This document shows, piece after piece, positions 26,654-36,122 of a stretch of DNA of 64,000 nt; position 1 is the stretch's first letter; every line of letters starts with the position of its first letter. A model generated the notes under the pieces. That model did no database searches, was not told the DNA's origin, and saw nothing but the letters and a program-made list of their open reading frames with translations. The DNA is from Bin55 sp965205545 (GTDB lineage Bacteria > Pseudomonadota > Gammaproteobacteria > Pseudomonadales > Azotimanducaceae): assembly GCA_965205545.1 (NCBI GenBank), contig OZ242170.1, positions 1,612,001 through 1,676,000 of the forward strand, in the 5' to 3' direction. The position numbers were made by a program, and so were the translations under genes.

Positions 26654-27016
26654 ATGCAAACAGAAACATACGACCCAAGACAGCTCTCTCTGACCGCAAA
26701 AGCGCAAGCTCATGTTCAGCAGCAGCTGGCCAAAGAGGAAGCGCGCGCCCTGGTTCTCGGTGTGACCGAGACTGGGTGCAACGGCTACATGTATGAGCTC
26801 GACTACTTGCGGGACCGCCAAGAAATGCCCGATAGCCGATCCTTCGATTTTGGCGAGGGGGTGACAATTTTTGTGTCCAACGAAGACTGGGAGCTGTTAA
26901 GAGGGACCCAAATCGACTACGTGACCGAAGGCTTGAATTCGTCTTTGAAGTTCAAGAATCCCAACGCGGACACGTTGTGCGGATGTGGAGAGAGCTTCTC
27001 GATCCGTGGAACGTAG
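26654..27016 (+). CDS. sufA: A-type Fe-S carrier SufA/IscA-like
   Basis: 120 aa HesB/IscA family protein. Three conserved cysteines are seen, one in VTETGCNGYMYEL near residue 43 and two in TLCGCGESF near the C-terminus. It receives clusters from SufBCD and passes them to target proteins. It lies 7 bases after sufS in an otherwise gap-free operon. The name SufA is used for its position in the suf operon; sequence alone cannot separate it from ErpA or IscA. Confidence 0.93.
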   Translation: MQTETYDPRQLSLTAKAQAHVQQQLAKEEARALVLGVTETGCNGYMYELDYLRDRQEMPDSRSFDFGEGVTIFVSNEDWELLRGTQIDYVTEGLNSSLKFKNPNADTLCGCGESFSIRGT

Positions 27017-27530
27017 ATTAATTGCCGTTGGTCGTCCCGTAGAGGCCCGGCTAGTTCCAACCGGAACCAGCATTACCATCCCCGAAGGAGTCTTCGTGAC
27101 GTTGACTCAATCATTGGGCGGCACGTATACCGTCGTATACAAAGGGAACATGGCTCGGATCGAAGCCGAGAATGCTGATGCGTTGGGTTTCGAACCTGAA
27201 GTCCTTGCGTTCGAACCGCCTTCAGATGGCAGGATTTCATCAGACCAAGTTTGGCAAGCGCTACGCACGATTCACGACCCGGAAATACCCGTGAACGTTG
27301 TGGACTTAGGTCTTATCTACGATGTAGCCATAGATCGCGACCAAGTGGATATCACTATGACGTTGACAGCTCCGGGATGCGGAATGGGGCCAGTGTTGGT
27401 GAAGGATGTCGAAGAAAGGGTCAGCAAAGTTCCCCATGTGCAGCAAGTGGCAGTGGATTTGGTTTTCGACCCGCCCTGGTCTCGCGACTTGATGTCTGAG
27501 GAAGCTCAGCTCGAGCTAGGCTTGTTTTAA
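27006..27530 (+). CDS. sufT: Putative Fe-S assembly protein SufT
   Basis: 174 aa. The N-terminal part (VEARLVPTGTSITIPEGVFV, TLTQSLGGTYTVVY) is the SufT-specific extension, and the C-terminal half is a DUF59/MIP18 domain: HDPEIPVNVVDLGLIYDVAI, LTAPGCGMGPVLVKDVEERV and VDLVFDPPWS. It helps mature Fe-S proteins, particularly under high demand (family knowledge). I prefer the GTG at 27006, which overlaps the sufA stop; a GTG at 26985 would add seven residues. The conserved CGM cysteine of DUF59 is present. Confidence 0.92.
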   Translation: MERRLIAVGRPVEARLVPTGTSITIPEGVFVTLTQSLGGTYTVVYKGNMARIEAENADALGFEPEVLAFEPPSDGRISSDQVWQALRTIHDPEIPVNVVDLGLIYDVAIDRDQVDITMTLTAPGCGMGPVLVKDVEERVSKVPHVQQVAVDLVFDPPWSRDLMSEEAQLELGLF

Positions 27531-27534
27531 TGCT

Positions 27535-27957
27535 ATGGTTGGTCTCGAGGAGATCAAAGACTCATTTGCGTTTTTTGACGACTGGGAGGACAAATACCGT
27601 TTTGTCCTCGACCTAGGCAAGTCGCTCCCTGCATTTCCAGACCACAAGAAGACGGAAGATAGTATTGTCCGAGGCTGCCAGAGCCAAGTGTGGCTCGTGG
27701 CTCACTTTGATAGATCAGCAAATCGACTTCAATTCGAAATCGACAGTGATGCACACATCGTTCGTGGGCTAATAGCGATCATTCAATCCGCTTACGCAGA
27801 TCGCTCACCAGACGCCATCCTCGAATACGACATCGAAGGGCTATTTGCCGAACTGAATCTGTTTTCCCACCTAAGCGCTGCGCGTGGAAACGGATTGCGC
27901 GCCATGGTGCAACGTATTCGTGCGGAAGCTCAGGCGTACCAACAACTATCGGCGTAG
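27535..27957 (+). CDS. sufE: Sulfur acceptor SufE
   Basis: 140 aa protein that accepts persulfide sulfur from SufS. Active cysteine 48 is in SIVRGCQSQVWL; GLFAELNLFSHLSAARGNGL near the end is the family signature. It is the last gene of the suf operon and ends 16 bases from convergent uvrA; no clear terminator separates them. Confidence 0.95.
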   Translation: MVGLEEIKDSFAFFDDWEDKYRFVLDLGKSLPAFPDHKKTEDSIVRGCQSQVWLVAHFDRSANRLQFEIDSDAHIVRGLIAIIQSAYADRSPDAILEYDIEGLFAELNLFSHLSAARGNGLRAMVQRIRAEAQAYQQLSA

Positions 27958-27973
27958 AAGCTGCTGTAGCGCA

Positions 27974-30889
27974 TTAGTTGAGAACAACATGCTCCCTTAG
28001 GAATCTTCCTGTGTGAGAACGCTTGGTGTTTGCAATGACTTCAGGCGTCCCGCTGGCAATCACTTCGCCTCCCCCGCGGCCACCTTCGGGTCCCAGATCA
28101 ATCACATAATCCGCTGACTTGATCACATCCAGGTGATGCTCAATCACTAAAACCGTGTTTCCAGCCTCCACGAGTCTGTCGAGGCAGACTAGCAACTTCG
28201 ATATGTCGGCCAAATGAAGTCCTGTGGTTGGTTCGTCCAAGATGTACAAAGTGTGTCCACGACGCTGTAGCTTGGACAGTTCTCCAGCCAACTTGACCCG
28301 TTGAGCTTCTCCGCCTGACAAAGTGGTAGCCGATTGGCCCAAGGTCAGATAGCCCAAGCCAAGTTCATTCAATACCTCAATTTTTCTCGCGATTGCAGGT
28401 TCAGGAACAAAGAACTGCGCGGCTTCTTCAATCGGCATTTCCAATATGTCGGCAATGTTCTTGTCCCGATAGACTATTTCAAGCGTTTCTTCATTGAAGC
28501 GTCTGCCTTTGCACGTCGAGCAGACAACTTCCACGTCCGGCATGAAATACAGCTTCGTCGCAATTACGCCTTCTCCCTGACACTCCTCGCAACGTCCGCC
28601 TTTCACGTTGAAGCTGAATCTGCCCGGCTTGTAGCCGCGTTCTTTGGACTCTTCCGTCTTCGCGAAGAGGCTGCGTATCAGGTCGTAGACGCCAATGTAA
28701 GTCGAGGGATTTGAACGACTATTCCGCCCGATCGGAGTTTGGTCGATATTGATGACCTTGGTGATGTGCTCGGTTCCCTCAATGTTTTCGTGAGCACCCG
28801 AGAGAGAGCGTGTGTCGACTAGTCGCTTCCACAACTCCTTGTAAAGAATCTCGTTGACCAGCGTAGACTTGCCTGAACCCGATGCGCCGCTAATGCAGAC
28901 AAAGAGACCCAACGGTATTTCCACGTCGATGCGCTTCAGATTGTTCTCCGCTGCGCCTCGAATCATTAGCGCCTTTCCGTTCAGCTCTCGGCGAGATTCA
29001 GGCGTCTCAATCCTCTTCGCACCGGAAAAGTATTGGCCGGTGGGCGATTGCTTGCATTTCAGCACATCGCTGAGCGAACCGCTCACCACCACTTCACCAC
29101 CATGAATCCCAGGACCTGGACCGAGTTCAACGATGTGGTCTGCAGACCGTATGGTCTCTTCATCGTGCTCCACAACGATGACCGTATTGCCCAAGTCTCG
29201 CAAGGAACGCAACGTATTGATCATTTTGACGTTGTCCTTGGGGTGCAGTCCGATGGAAGGCTCATCGAGCACATACAACATGCCCATAAGTCCCGAACCG
29301 ATCTGCGTGGATAAGCGTATTCGTTGAGCTTCCCCGCCCGACAATGTCCCGGAAGTTCGGTTGAAATTCAGGTAGTCAAGTCCGATCCCAAGCAAGAGAT
29401 CCAATCGCTTGCGAATCTCTGACAGAACCTGTCTTCCCGCTTCCGCATGAGGTCCAGTCGGCTCGATAGATGCAAGTGTTGGTGCCAGTTCGTCAAAGTT
29501 CATTTGACCAAGATCGTGGATCGAGTGGCCATCAATCTTGAACAGCATTCGCGTTCCTCTAAGGCGAGATCCCTTGCAATCAGCACATTCGTACTCGACC
29601 ATCACGCGGTCCAAATAGGCTTCCATCCCAGAATTCGGCACGTTGCGCTGCCGATACCACCTGTAGTGGTGCTCGATCTGCCCCGCTACCCCCTGGAAAT
29701 TCGAAGGCCAGCGCAACCAGCGTTCCTTCGGATCCTTTGCATCGGGCGGAATCTTCAACTGCAGAAGCTCCCCTTTCGTCCCATACATGACCAGCTGACG
29801 CTGCTCTTCGGTTAAGTCCCTCCATGGCGTGTCGAGCGAAAACCCATGCTTGTCCGCGAGCGAATACAGCACGTAGCCGCTGTGATTGTCAGTCTTGTAG
29901 CTGTATGCGTCTCGAAGAAAGCACCCTTCCCGGATGCTTCGTTCCGGATTAGTAACCAGCAACTCAGGATGTGTCTGCTTGTCTCGGCCTATTCCGCCAC
30001 AGGTTCTGCAAGCGCTTTCTGGATTGTTGAACATGAAGAAGTCCGGAACGATGTCTCCGTACACCAGTCCGTGGGTCGCACTTCCGAATTCGTCGATGAA
30101 CTTCTTTGTCGCTTTCTTGGCTGATGTCTTGACAATGCCCACCATCATGAGAGAGTCGCCAACACGCAGCGTGTGCTCAATCGCCGCTTTGAGCTGCTTT
30201 TCGACTCCCGGAACTAAGGTAAATCGATCCACCACTGCCAGAATTTGCGAATCGCCACTCAGTGCTTCAGGAAGCTCTTCGGTTAGATCGATACGTTCAC
30301 CGTCGATGACCACAGTGCGGCACCCCATCTTGCGCACTTCTGTAAAGAGCAACTTGGGCTCTTCGCCATAGATCTGAAATACTGGCGCGAGTAGCTCCAA
30401 TTCCGTGTCCATAGGCAGTGTAAGGATCGCCTCAACAATGTTTCCACTAGTCTTGATGGGAACCGATTCGTTGGTGTAGGGACAGAACGCTTCCGCAACC
30501 GTTGCGTAAAGCAGATTGAGATAGCTAGAAATGTCGGTGAGAGTTCCAACGGTAGATCTGGGATTGCGTGCAATCGTCTTTTGTTCGATTGAGACCACCG
30601 GCGACAGACCGTACACGAAGTCCACATCGGGTTTCTCGACCTGCGCGATGAATCTCTTGGCATAGGTAGAAAGGGATTCCATGTAGCGGCGCTGCCCTTC
30701 CGCATAAATCGTGTCAAAGGCAAGTGACGACTTGCCCGAACCCGATAGACCGGTAATCACCACCAAGTTGTCTCGTGGAATCTCGACGGACACGTCCTTC
30801 AAGTTGTGAACTCTGGACCCCTGAACCGCGATCGTGGTCCTATGCTCTGCCTTGGAGGAACTATGTGTACGGGAGCGTGCCTGAGCCAT
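27974..30889 (-). CDS. uvrA: Excinuclease ABC subunit A
   Basis: 971 aa, normal length. It finds bulky DNA damage together with UvrB for nucleotide excision repair. Two ABC modules are visible: first Walker A GLSGSGKSSLAFD near residue 50 and second GASGSGKSTLVNEIL in the C-terminal half; each has a LSGGEAQR signature and an LDEP Walker B. Zinc fingers are marked by ESACRTCGG, YECADCKGSRL, and CEECQGEG paired with CSTCKGRRF. Upstream is a hypothetical gene on the same strand; no LexA box was searched with certainty. Confidence 0.98.
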   Translation of the reverse strand: MAQARSRTHSSSKAEHRTTIAVQGSRVHNLKDVSVEIPRDNLVVITGLSGSGKSSLAFDTIYAEGQRRYMESLSTYAKRFIAQVEKPDVDFVYGLSPVVSIEQKTIARNPRSTVGTLTDISSYLNLLYATVAEAFCPYTNESVPIKTSGNIVEAILTLPMDTELELLAPVFQIYGEEPKLLFTEVRKMGCRTVVIDGERIDLTEELPEALSGDSQILAVVDRFTLVPGVEKQLKAAIEHTLRVGDSLMMVGIVKTSAKKATKKFIDEFGSATHGLVYGDIVPDFFMFNNPESACRTCGGIGRDKQTHPELLVTNPERSIREGCFLRDAYSYKTDNHSGYVLYSLADKHGFSLDTPWRDLTEEQRQLVMYGTKGELLQLKIPPDAKDPKERWLRWPSNFQGVAGQIEHHYRWYRQRNVPNSGMEAYLDRVMVEYECADCKGSRLRGTRMLFKIDGHSIHDLGQMNFDELAPTLASIEPTGPHAEAGRQVLSEIRKRLDLLLGIGLDYLNFNRTSGTLSGGEAQRIRLSTQIGSGLMGMLYVLDEPSIGLHPKDNVKMINTLRSLRDLGNTVIVVEHDEETIRSADHIVELGPGPGIHGGEVVVSGSLSDVLKCKQSPTGQYFSGAKRIETPESRRELNGKALMIRGAAENNLKRIDVEIPLGLFVCISGASGSGKSTLVNEILYKELWKRLVDTRSLSGAHENIEGTEHITKVINIDQTPIGRNSRSNPSTYIGVYDLIRSLFAKTEESKERGYKPGRFSFNVKGGRCEECQGEGVIATKLYFMPDVEVVCSTCKGRRFNEETLEIVYRDKNIADILEMPIEEAAQFFVPEPAIARKIEVLNELGLGYLTLGQSATTLSGGEAQRVKLAGELSKLQRRGHTLYILDEPTTGLHLADISKLLVCLDRLVEAGNTVLVIEHHLDVIKSADYVIDLGPEGGRGGGEVIASGTPEVIANTKRSHTGRFLREHVVLN

Positions 30890-30920
30890 GATGCGAATCT
30901 AGTCCTTCAATTGCCCTAAA

Positions 30921-32105
30921 TCAACGCGAATAGAAGAAAGCGAGTTCATCGACCTGAACCTGGCTTCGAGTTGTGAGTTTGACCGGTGTAGAAGCTTTCT
31001 CAATGCATCCAATGTCAGAGAGCCATTCACATGCCGTAGTGACTCCATGCACACCAAAATTTCTTTGAAAATAGTGCTCAATCTGTGTCGCCGAACGTGG
31101 TTCTCCGAATGCGCTTCTCAAATACTCCAAGATAGGTTCGAACAGAAATTCAGCCTTTGACTCAAGATATTCATCGATCGCATTGATCGCAGTCTCCAAT
31201 CCTTCGTTGCATACAGGTCTTGCAAACATATCCGTGTAAATCAGACGGAATAGGCTTGGATTGAGATCCAAGGCGCGAGTTAACGCTTCTCGATCCACTA
31301 TTTCACCTGCTAGACTTACCTCGATCTCAGCCAGAAATGTCGCAGTACCCACAATCCACCTGGCGGTATAGTAGGGATCATCCTTGACCTCATGCCATTT
31401 TCGTGCCTTGTAGAGGAGAGAGAGTGTGTGCTGGGCCGAGCCCATCAGCTGCAATTGAAGATCATGGTCTCCTAGAGAGGTCAGCTGTTCGAACAGCTCA
31501 TCGATTGATGGATCCTTGCTGTATAGCAGCTTTCCTCGAGCGAATACCGAGTGCTCGAACGTATTTCGGACCGACGCTTCAAGCTGCCGTCTGAATTCAG
31601 ATCGCGGTTGTACCGTTGCATGAATGTTTATGTCGTCCTCGACGAGCGACACAAAGTGCGTGCTGGTCTTTTTATCGTCCGTGCAGACTAGAACGAGGTC
31701 GATGTCGGACTTGTCCCACACCAGATCGTAGGCGAGACTGCCGCAAAGTACTGCGGCAAGAATATGGTCGTCCTCGACGACACGCTCGACCAGAGACTTG
31801 AGCGCTTGTTCGAAGCGGATTTTCTGCAAGACGGCCATTGGAGGGAAATAGAGATGCTTGTACCGACGTGATCTAGCGTCAAGGGCACTTTGGGCGAAAT
31901 TGTACGGATTTGTTTCTCCAAGATTCAATCTGAGCGGAGTCACTAGCGGGAACAATCCGTTCGTTTCTGCTCCAGAGCGTAGCAATGCGTTGATTAACCG
32001 ACACAATCGGGTTAAACTTACAGGTGACGATGCGGGAAACTCTGGATCGAATCGGAGGTGAGCTGCTGGCACATCGGGGTCAGTCTCGCCTACACCTTCA
32101 CACAT
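30921..32105 (-). CDS. Nucleotidyltransferase-fold protein, function unknown
   Basis: Up to 394 aa. Around residue 120 is a minimal nucleotidyltransferase motif, LCGSLAYDLVWDKSDIDLVL (G-S followed by D-x-D), as in streptomycin adenylyltransferase-like and MNT-type enzymes; the third Asp may lie in NIHATVQPR but is unclear. The rest is helical and ends with a possible winged-helix segment (VTTACEWLSDIGCIEKASTP). An ATG at 31838 (MAVLQKIR) would give 306 aa and is a real alternative; the N-terminal ninety residues before it look less like coding sequence. It is divergent from the TonB-dependent receptor and precedes uvrA by 31 bases. Confidence 0.65.
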   Translation of the reverse strand: MCEGVGETDPDVPAAHLRFDPEFPASSPVSLTRLCRLINALLRSGAETNGLFPLVTPLRLNLGETNPYNFAQSALDARSRRYKHLYFPPMAVLQKIRFEQALKSLVERVVEDDHILAAVLCGSLAYDLVWDKSDIDLVLVCTDDKKTSTHFVSLVEDDINIHATVQPRSEFRRQLEASVRNTFEHSVFARGKLLYSKDPSIDELFEQLTSLGDHDLQLQLMGSAQHTLSLLYKARKWHEVKDDPYYTARWIVGTATFLAEIEVSLAGEIVDREALTRALDLNPSLFRLIYTDMFARPVCNEGLETAINAIDEYLESKAEFLFEPILEYLRSAFGEPRSATQIEHYFQRNFGVHGVTTACEWLSDIGCIEKASTPVKLTTRSQVQVDELAFFYSR

Positions 32106-32181
32106 CCATTTGACACCTGCGTCAATGCACGGGCGGCTAAGACAAGTAGCTGAGTTCTGCTATACGACAGGGGGAGAAACT

Positions 32182-34596
32182 ATGTTGCAAGCGCTTCGAC
32201 GCTTACTGCCATTTGCGGTGATTATGTTCGTCGCATACTTCGCGCCAAACGCCACATTGGCTCAAGGCAGCCAATCGGCCAATGCCGACGAGGAAATGGA
32301 AGAGATCGTTGTTATTGGATCACGCAACACTGCACCACGCACGGTTGAAGACTCGACTGCGCCGATAGACTTCATTCAGTCGGACGCGCTGTCTGCCATA
32401 GGCAACGCTGCCGACATCACAGACTCGCTGCGCTCCGTTGTGCCTTACTTCAACGCATCAATGGCCTCGGGCGACGGAGATACCTTTGTGCGTCCAACCT
32501 CGCTTCGAGGTTTGGCGCCAGATCAGTCTCTTGTGATGATCAATGGAAAGCGTCGCCACCGAGCCGCACTCATAGCAGAATTCGTTCCTGCCGCAGGCAA
32601 AGGGGCGCACGGACCGAACATCGGCATGATCCCAAGTATCGCGATCTCCAATGTTCAGATTCTGCGCGACGGAGCCTCCGCACAGTATGGTTCCGACGCA
32701 ATATCCGGCGTGGTCAACTTTCAGATGAAGCGCAATAGCGAAGGAGGCATACTCAGAACTCAAGTCGGGCAATTCTACGAGGGCGAATCCAGCTTCAAGA
32801 TTGACGGCAACTTTGGAATGGAGCTTGGCACAGACGGCTTTGCCAGCTTCAGTTTCGAGCGTGTGTACAACCAAGCGCTCTCTCGTGGCAAGCAGCGACC
32901 GGATGGCCAGGCACTGATCGACTCTGGAGTAGCCGGTGTGGGTGCGGACTCCCCGTTTGAGGACAGGCCCTTTGTGCAGACTTGGGGACGCCCAAGAAAT
33001 GATGGATTGAGGCTTTTCCTCAATGCCGGCCACCCCGTCTCCGAAACGACCGATGTCTATGTGCAAAGCAACTACGCAGACGTCCACGGACGCTATCGAT
33101 TTTTCTACCGTGGACCGGGACATGCGACGTTGGCTTCGCTGGCTGATTTGGGCTTCACGGGCCTGCCTCAAGGATTCACTCCCTACTTTGATGGCGAGAC
33201 TTCGGACTACTCGGTGGTTTCTGGATGGAAAGGAGTCCTGCCCAACGGCACATACTTTGACGCAAGCGCCGGAGTGGGCAACAACGTGATTGACTTCACC
33301 CTTTACAACACCATCAATCAGTCGATTGGCCTAAATTCCCAAGGAGAACCTCTGCAGAGAGACTTCGATGTAGGTGAACTTGAGCAGACCGAACTCTCCG
33401 CAAATCTCGATGTGAGTCGCCAAGTCTCTGAAACGTGGCACGCGGCAGGCGGATTCGAGTGGCGACGCGAGATTTTCGCTTTGAAAGCGGGCGTTCCAAC
33501 TTCCTACGAGGGAGCAGGATCTAGCGGATTCAAAGGCTTCGAACCCCAGAACGCCGGCACTTTTTCTCGCCATAACACTGCAGCCTATGGTGAATTTGAA
33601 CGGGAATCGGGCGGGCTTATTACCCAATACGCACTGCGCTACGAGAACTATTCCGATTTTGGAGGAACGTTGAACGGCAAATTCGCACTCCGCTACCACT
33701 TCGACGAAAGGGTGACCGGGCGATTTGCCATTTCCACAGGATTTCACGCCCCAACCCCCGGACAGTCGAACATCCAGAAAGTCACAACTACCTTCGACGC
33801 CAATGTAGGCGACCAAGTGGAACAAGGGCTGGTGCCCGCCGATCACCCGCTCGCCAAAGCAGCTGGAGGCGCGCCGCTGAAAGAAGAGGAGTCGCTCAAT
33901 ACAAGCTTAGGGTTTGCGTTTGACCTTGACGAAGTTTTTCAAGATGCGCGAATGACTCTCGACGTCTACAACATCGCGATCAAGGATCGAATCTACAAGA
34001 CACAGACAGTTCCCTCCATTGACCCCAATACAGGAATTGGAACGAATGTCTCGTTCTATACCAACGCGCTTGAAATCGAATCCAGAGGATTCGACATTGT
34101 CTATACGGCTCCGATCGAATTCCGCAATTTCTACTCCGATCTGAGCATTGCTCTCAGTCGCAACCAAGTCGAAGTCAAGGACCAAAACTTGGTCAACGGT
34201 ATCGCTCCCGTGCCAGTCGCTGATGTAGAAGACATTGAGAACAGCTATCCGAAGCTGAAGATTGTTGTGACCTCAACGTCTGACCTAAACGAAAACGCAT
34301 CCGTGATGATTCGCGCCAACTACTACGGCGAACACTATGACGAACGCGGACGGATAGGTGGGAATCCACCCACTAAACTTCTCGATCCAACGCTCTTCTT
34401 TGATGTTGAGCTGCGCTATCACTTTTCTAACAGTGTGCGCGGAACGCTGGGTTTCGTAAACATCCTCGACACATACGTGGAGGAGATTTCTGACCCATAC
34501 GCCAATCGACAGAATGTGGGTTTGCCATACGCGCGGCGTACAGCAGCAAACTTCGAAGGAGGATCTGCATACTTCACGCTGGACTTCACCTTTTAG
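32182..34596 (+). CDS. TonB-dependent receptor
   Basis: 804 aa outer-membrane beta-barrel receptor. The signal peptide MLQALRRLLPFAVIMFVAYF, with a short NATLAQ end, is followed by a TonB box-like EEIVVIGSRN, a plug domain (SLRGLAPDQSLVMINGKRRH, ILRDGASAQYGSDAISGVVN), and a barrel with a C-terminus ending in FTLDFTF, the usual aromatic sorting signal. Start chosen at ATG 32182: AGGGGGAG lies 5 bases upstream and it opens the signal peptide, unlike the frame start at 32110. The substrate is unknown; siderophores, B12 and oligosaccharides are all possible. A strong terminator follows. It stands alone, and the nearest energising genes are in the cluster at 35.4-48.7 kb. Confidence 0.93.
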   Translation: MLQALRRLLPFAVIMFVAYFAPNATLAQGSQSANADEEMEEIVVIGSRNTAPRTVEDSTAPIDFIQSDALSAIGNAADITDSLRSVVPYFNASMASGDGDTFVRPTSLRGLAPDQSLVMINGKRRHRAALIAEFVPAAGKGAHGPNIGMIPSIAISNVQILRDGASAQYGSDAISGVVNFQMKRNSEGGILRTQVGQFYEGESSFKIDGNFGMELGTDGFASFSFERVYNQALSRGKQRPDGQALIDSGVAGVGADSPFEDRPFVQTWGRPRNDGLRLFLNAGHPVSETTDVYVQSNYADVHGRYRFFYRGPGHATLASLADLGFTGLPQGFTPYFDGETSDYSVVSGWKGVLPNGTYFDASAGVGNNVIDFTLYNTINQSIGLNSQGEPLQRDFDVGELEQTELSANLDVSRQVSETWHAAGGFEWRREIFALKAGVPTSYEGAGSSGFKGFEPQNAGTFSRHNTAAYGEFERESGGLITQYALRYENYSDFGGTLNGKFALRYHFDERVTGRFAISTGFHAPTPGQSNIQKVTTTFDANVGDQVEQGLVPADHPLAKAAGGAPLKEEESLNTSLGFAFDLDEVFQDARMTLDVYNIAIKDRIYKTQTVPSIDPNTGIGTNVSFYTNALEIESRGFDIVYTAPIEFRNFYSDLSIALSRNQVEVKDQNLVNGIAPVPVADVEDIENSYPKLKIVVTSTSDLNENASVMIRANYYGEHYDERGRIGGNPPTKLLDPTLFFDVELRYHFSNSVRGTLGFVNILDTYVEEISDPYANRQNVGLPYARRTAANFEGGSAYFTLDFTF

Positions 34597-34664
34597 CAAG
34601 GGGAAGCAAACTAGGAAGATTGCAAACCAGTCGAGTCGCAAGCATTCAGCTATAGAACCAGAGG

Positions 34665-34700
34665 AGCCGCGGTCCTGAGAGAGACAGGGTCGCGGCTTTT
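34665..34700 (+). terminator. Rho-independent terminator after the TonB-dependent receptor
   Basis: A near-perfect stem with arms AGCCGCG-GT-CCTG and CAGG-GT-CGCGGCT closes over a short purine loop and is followed by TTTT. It is 69 bases after the receptor stop and upstream of the methyltransferase gene, so it ends the receptor message. Confidence 0.88.
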
Positions 34701-34795
34701 CGCATTTGAGCGCAAAATCACCTGCCAGCGCCATTGGGCGTTTCTCCACAACACATGGCACCGTGCACAGTCTCGACGCTTTTGACCTTTAGGTC

Positions 34796-35431
34796 ATGCC
34801 AGAAATCATAGAAATTCCAGACCCCAACGTATATGTGGCATACGGGGTTTACTTTCTTAAGGTCAAGCACAAGTTTGTTCAAAGGCTCAAACGACACCAT
34901 CAACCCGGTGCGCATGGATACCGTACTTGGGGAACAAGCTTCGTGCTAATGGACTATCTGCAGCACTATCCGCCGAAATCCAAAAGCAAAATCATGGACG
35001 TAGGTTGCGGTTGGGCACCGGTCGGCGTGTTCTGCGCAAGCAGATTCAAAGCAAAGGTCATAGGGGCGGACATGGATTCGCATGTTGTCCCATACATGGA
35101 CTTGCTGGCCGCAGTCAATGATGTCAAAGTGGAGAAATTGACTGCGAGATTCGACAGGATCACCACCAATCAATTGAGCGTTTTGGACCTCGTCGTTGGG
35201 TCCGACATATGCTTTTGGGACGAAATGGTGAACGCACTGTACAACCTGATTCAGCGTGCGTTTCGCGGAGGCGTACCTCGCATCGCCATAGCTGACCCCG
35301 GTCGTGCTCCCTTCTTCAAGCTCGCCGAACGGTGCGGCGCCAAATGGAATGCCGAACTAACGCCTTGGTACTCGCTCGAACCCCGGCGTCAAAACGGGGA
35401 TGTGCTGGAGATTCGCAACCCGAATATTTGA
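34796..35431 (+). CDS. SAM-dependent methyltransferase
   Basis: 211 aa class I methyltransferase. The SAM motif I is IMDVGCGWAPVGVFCASRF, with the acidic end of strand 2 in VIGADMDSHVV and motif post-II in VLDLVVGSDICFWD. The W-containing RTWGTSFVLMDYL resembles lysine methyltransferases of the METTL21/ETFB-KMT type, but the substrate is not shown. AGG lies 5 bases before the start. It ends one base from the convergent lipoprotein gene of the large minus-strand cluster. Confidence 0.85.
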   Translation: MPEIIEIPDPNVYVAYGVYFLKVKHKFVQRLKRHHQPGAHGYRTWGTSFVLMDYLQHYPPKSKSKIMDVGCGWAPVGVFCASRFKAKVIGADMDSHVVPYMDLLAAVNDVKVEKLTARFDRITTNQLSVLDLVVGSDICFWDEMVNALYNLIQRAFRGGVPRIAIADPGRAPFFKLAERCGAKWNAELTPWYSLEPRRQNGDVLEIRNPNI

Positions 35432-35432
35432 T

Positions 35433-36122
35433 CTACTCGGGTGCGTCCGGGGCAAGGAACTCCTTGAGTTGCTTAGACATGGCGACGCAAGCGTGTGCTT
35501 GAGTCCGTGCGATGAACGGCAATGGAACAATAATCGCAGGCACAAAGCTCATTCCCTTAGCCTCCGAACTAATTTTCCCTGCCGACACACCCTCGCGGAT
35601 GTCCCACACGTTAGCTTCGTAACTGGACCCAGCCTCCCATGTAAGGAAGCCGAAGCACGCAGGCACCCCTCCGGTTGCAACGGCACAATGGACCGTGCCA
35701 CCTTGATCGGTCCTTTCTGTAGTTCCATCTACCCAAACGATGTAGCGGAGATTGATTTCGTCGAGTTTCTGAGAAATTTTTTCTTGCTTTAGGACATTCT
35801 TCATGTCGCTGACTTCAAGTGGCGCCGTGCGAGGCTCGAACCATGGAAAGAATTGATCCACAAACTCCTCGTTGGATATGACATTGACTGACTTTGAGCC
35901 ACTTGCGGTCTTGTCGACTAAGCAATCGATGAATGCGGTTTCGGTTTGGTCTCGCCGGGTGTCCTTTCGGCTAAGAACAGCGATGGATTCGTGGGCAAGA
36001 ATACCGGTATCTGCTTCACGTATCTGTTGCAACGTATTTGAGACGCACCCAGAGAACAACACAGGAATCGCGGGAATGCACACGATCAACAATAGCGTTG
36101 ATCCTCTTCTAATGTGTTTCAT
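35433..36122 (-). CDS. Hypothetical lipoprotein, last gene of envelope cluster
   Basis: 229 aa. The signal peptide MKHIRRGSTLLLIVCIPAIP ends in lipobox LFSGC, so the mature protein is lipidated. The body is a mix of beta and helical segments with two cysteines (TVHCAVATGGVPACFGF) that may form a disulfide; no known domain is recognised. The ATG at 36122 overlaps the upstream stop by four bases (ATGA), so it is translationally coupled to the preceding lipoprotein. By position it probably belongs to the envelope machine described for 35433-48737. Confidence 0.78.
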   Translation of the reverse strand: MKHIRRGSTLLLIVCIPAIPVLFSGCVSNTLQQIREADTGILAHESIAVLSRKDTRRDQTETAFIDCLVDKTASGSKSVNVISNEEFVDQFFPWFEPRTAPLEVSDMKNVLKQEKISQKLDEINLRYIVWVDGTTERTDQGGTVHCAVATGGVPACFGFLTWEAGSSYEANVWDIREGVSAGKISSEAKGMSFVPAIIVPLPFIARTQAHACVAMSKQLKEFLAPDAPE

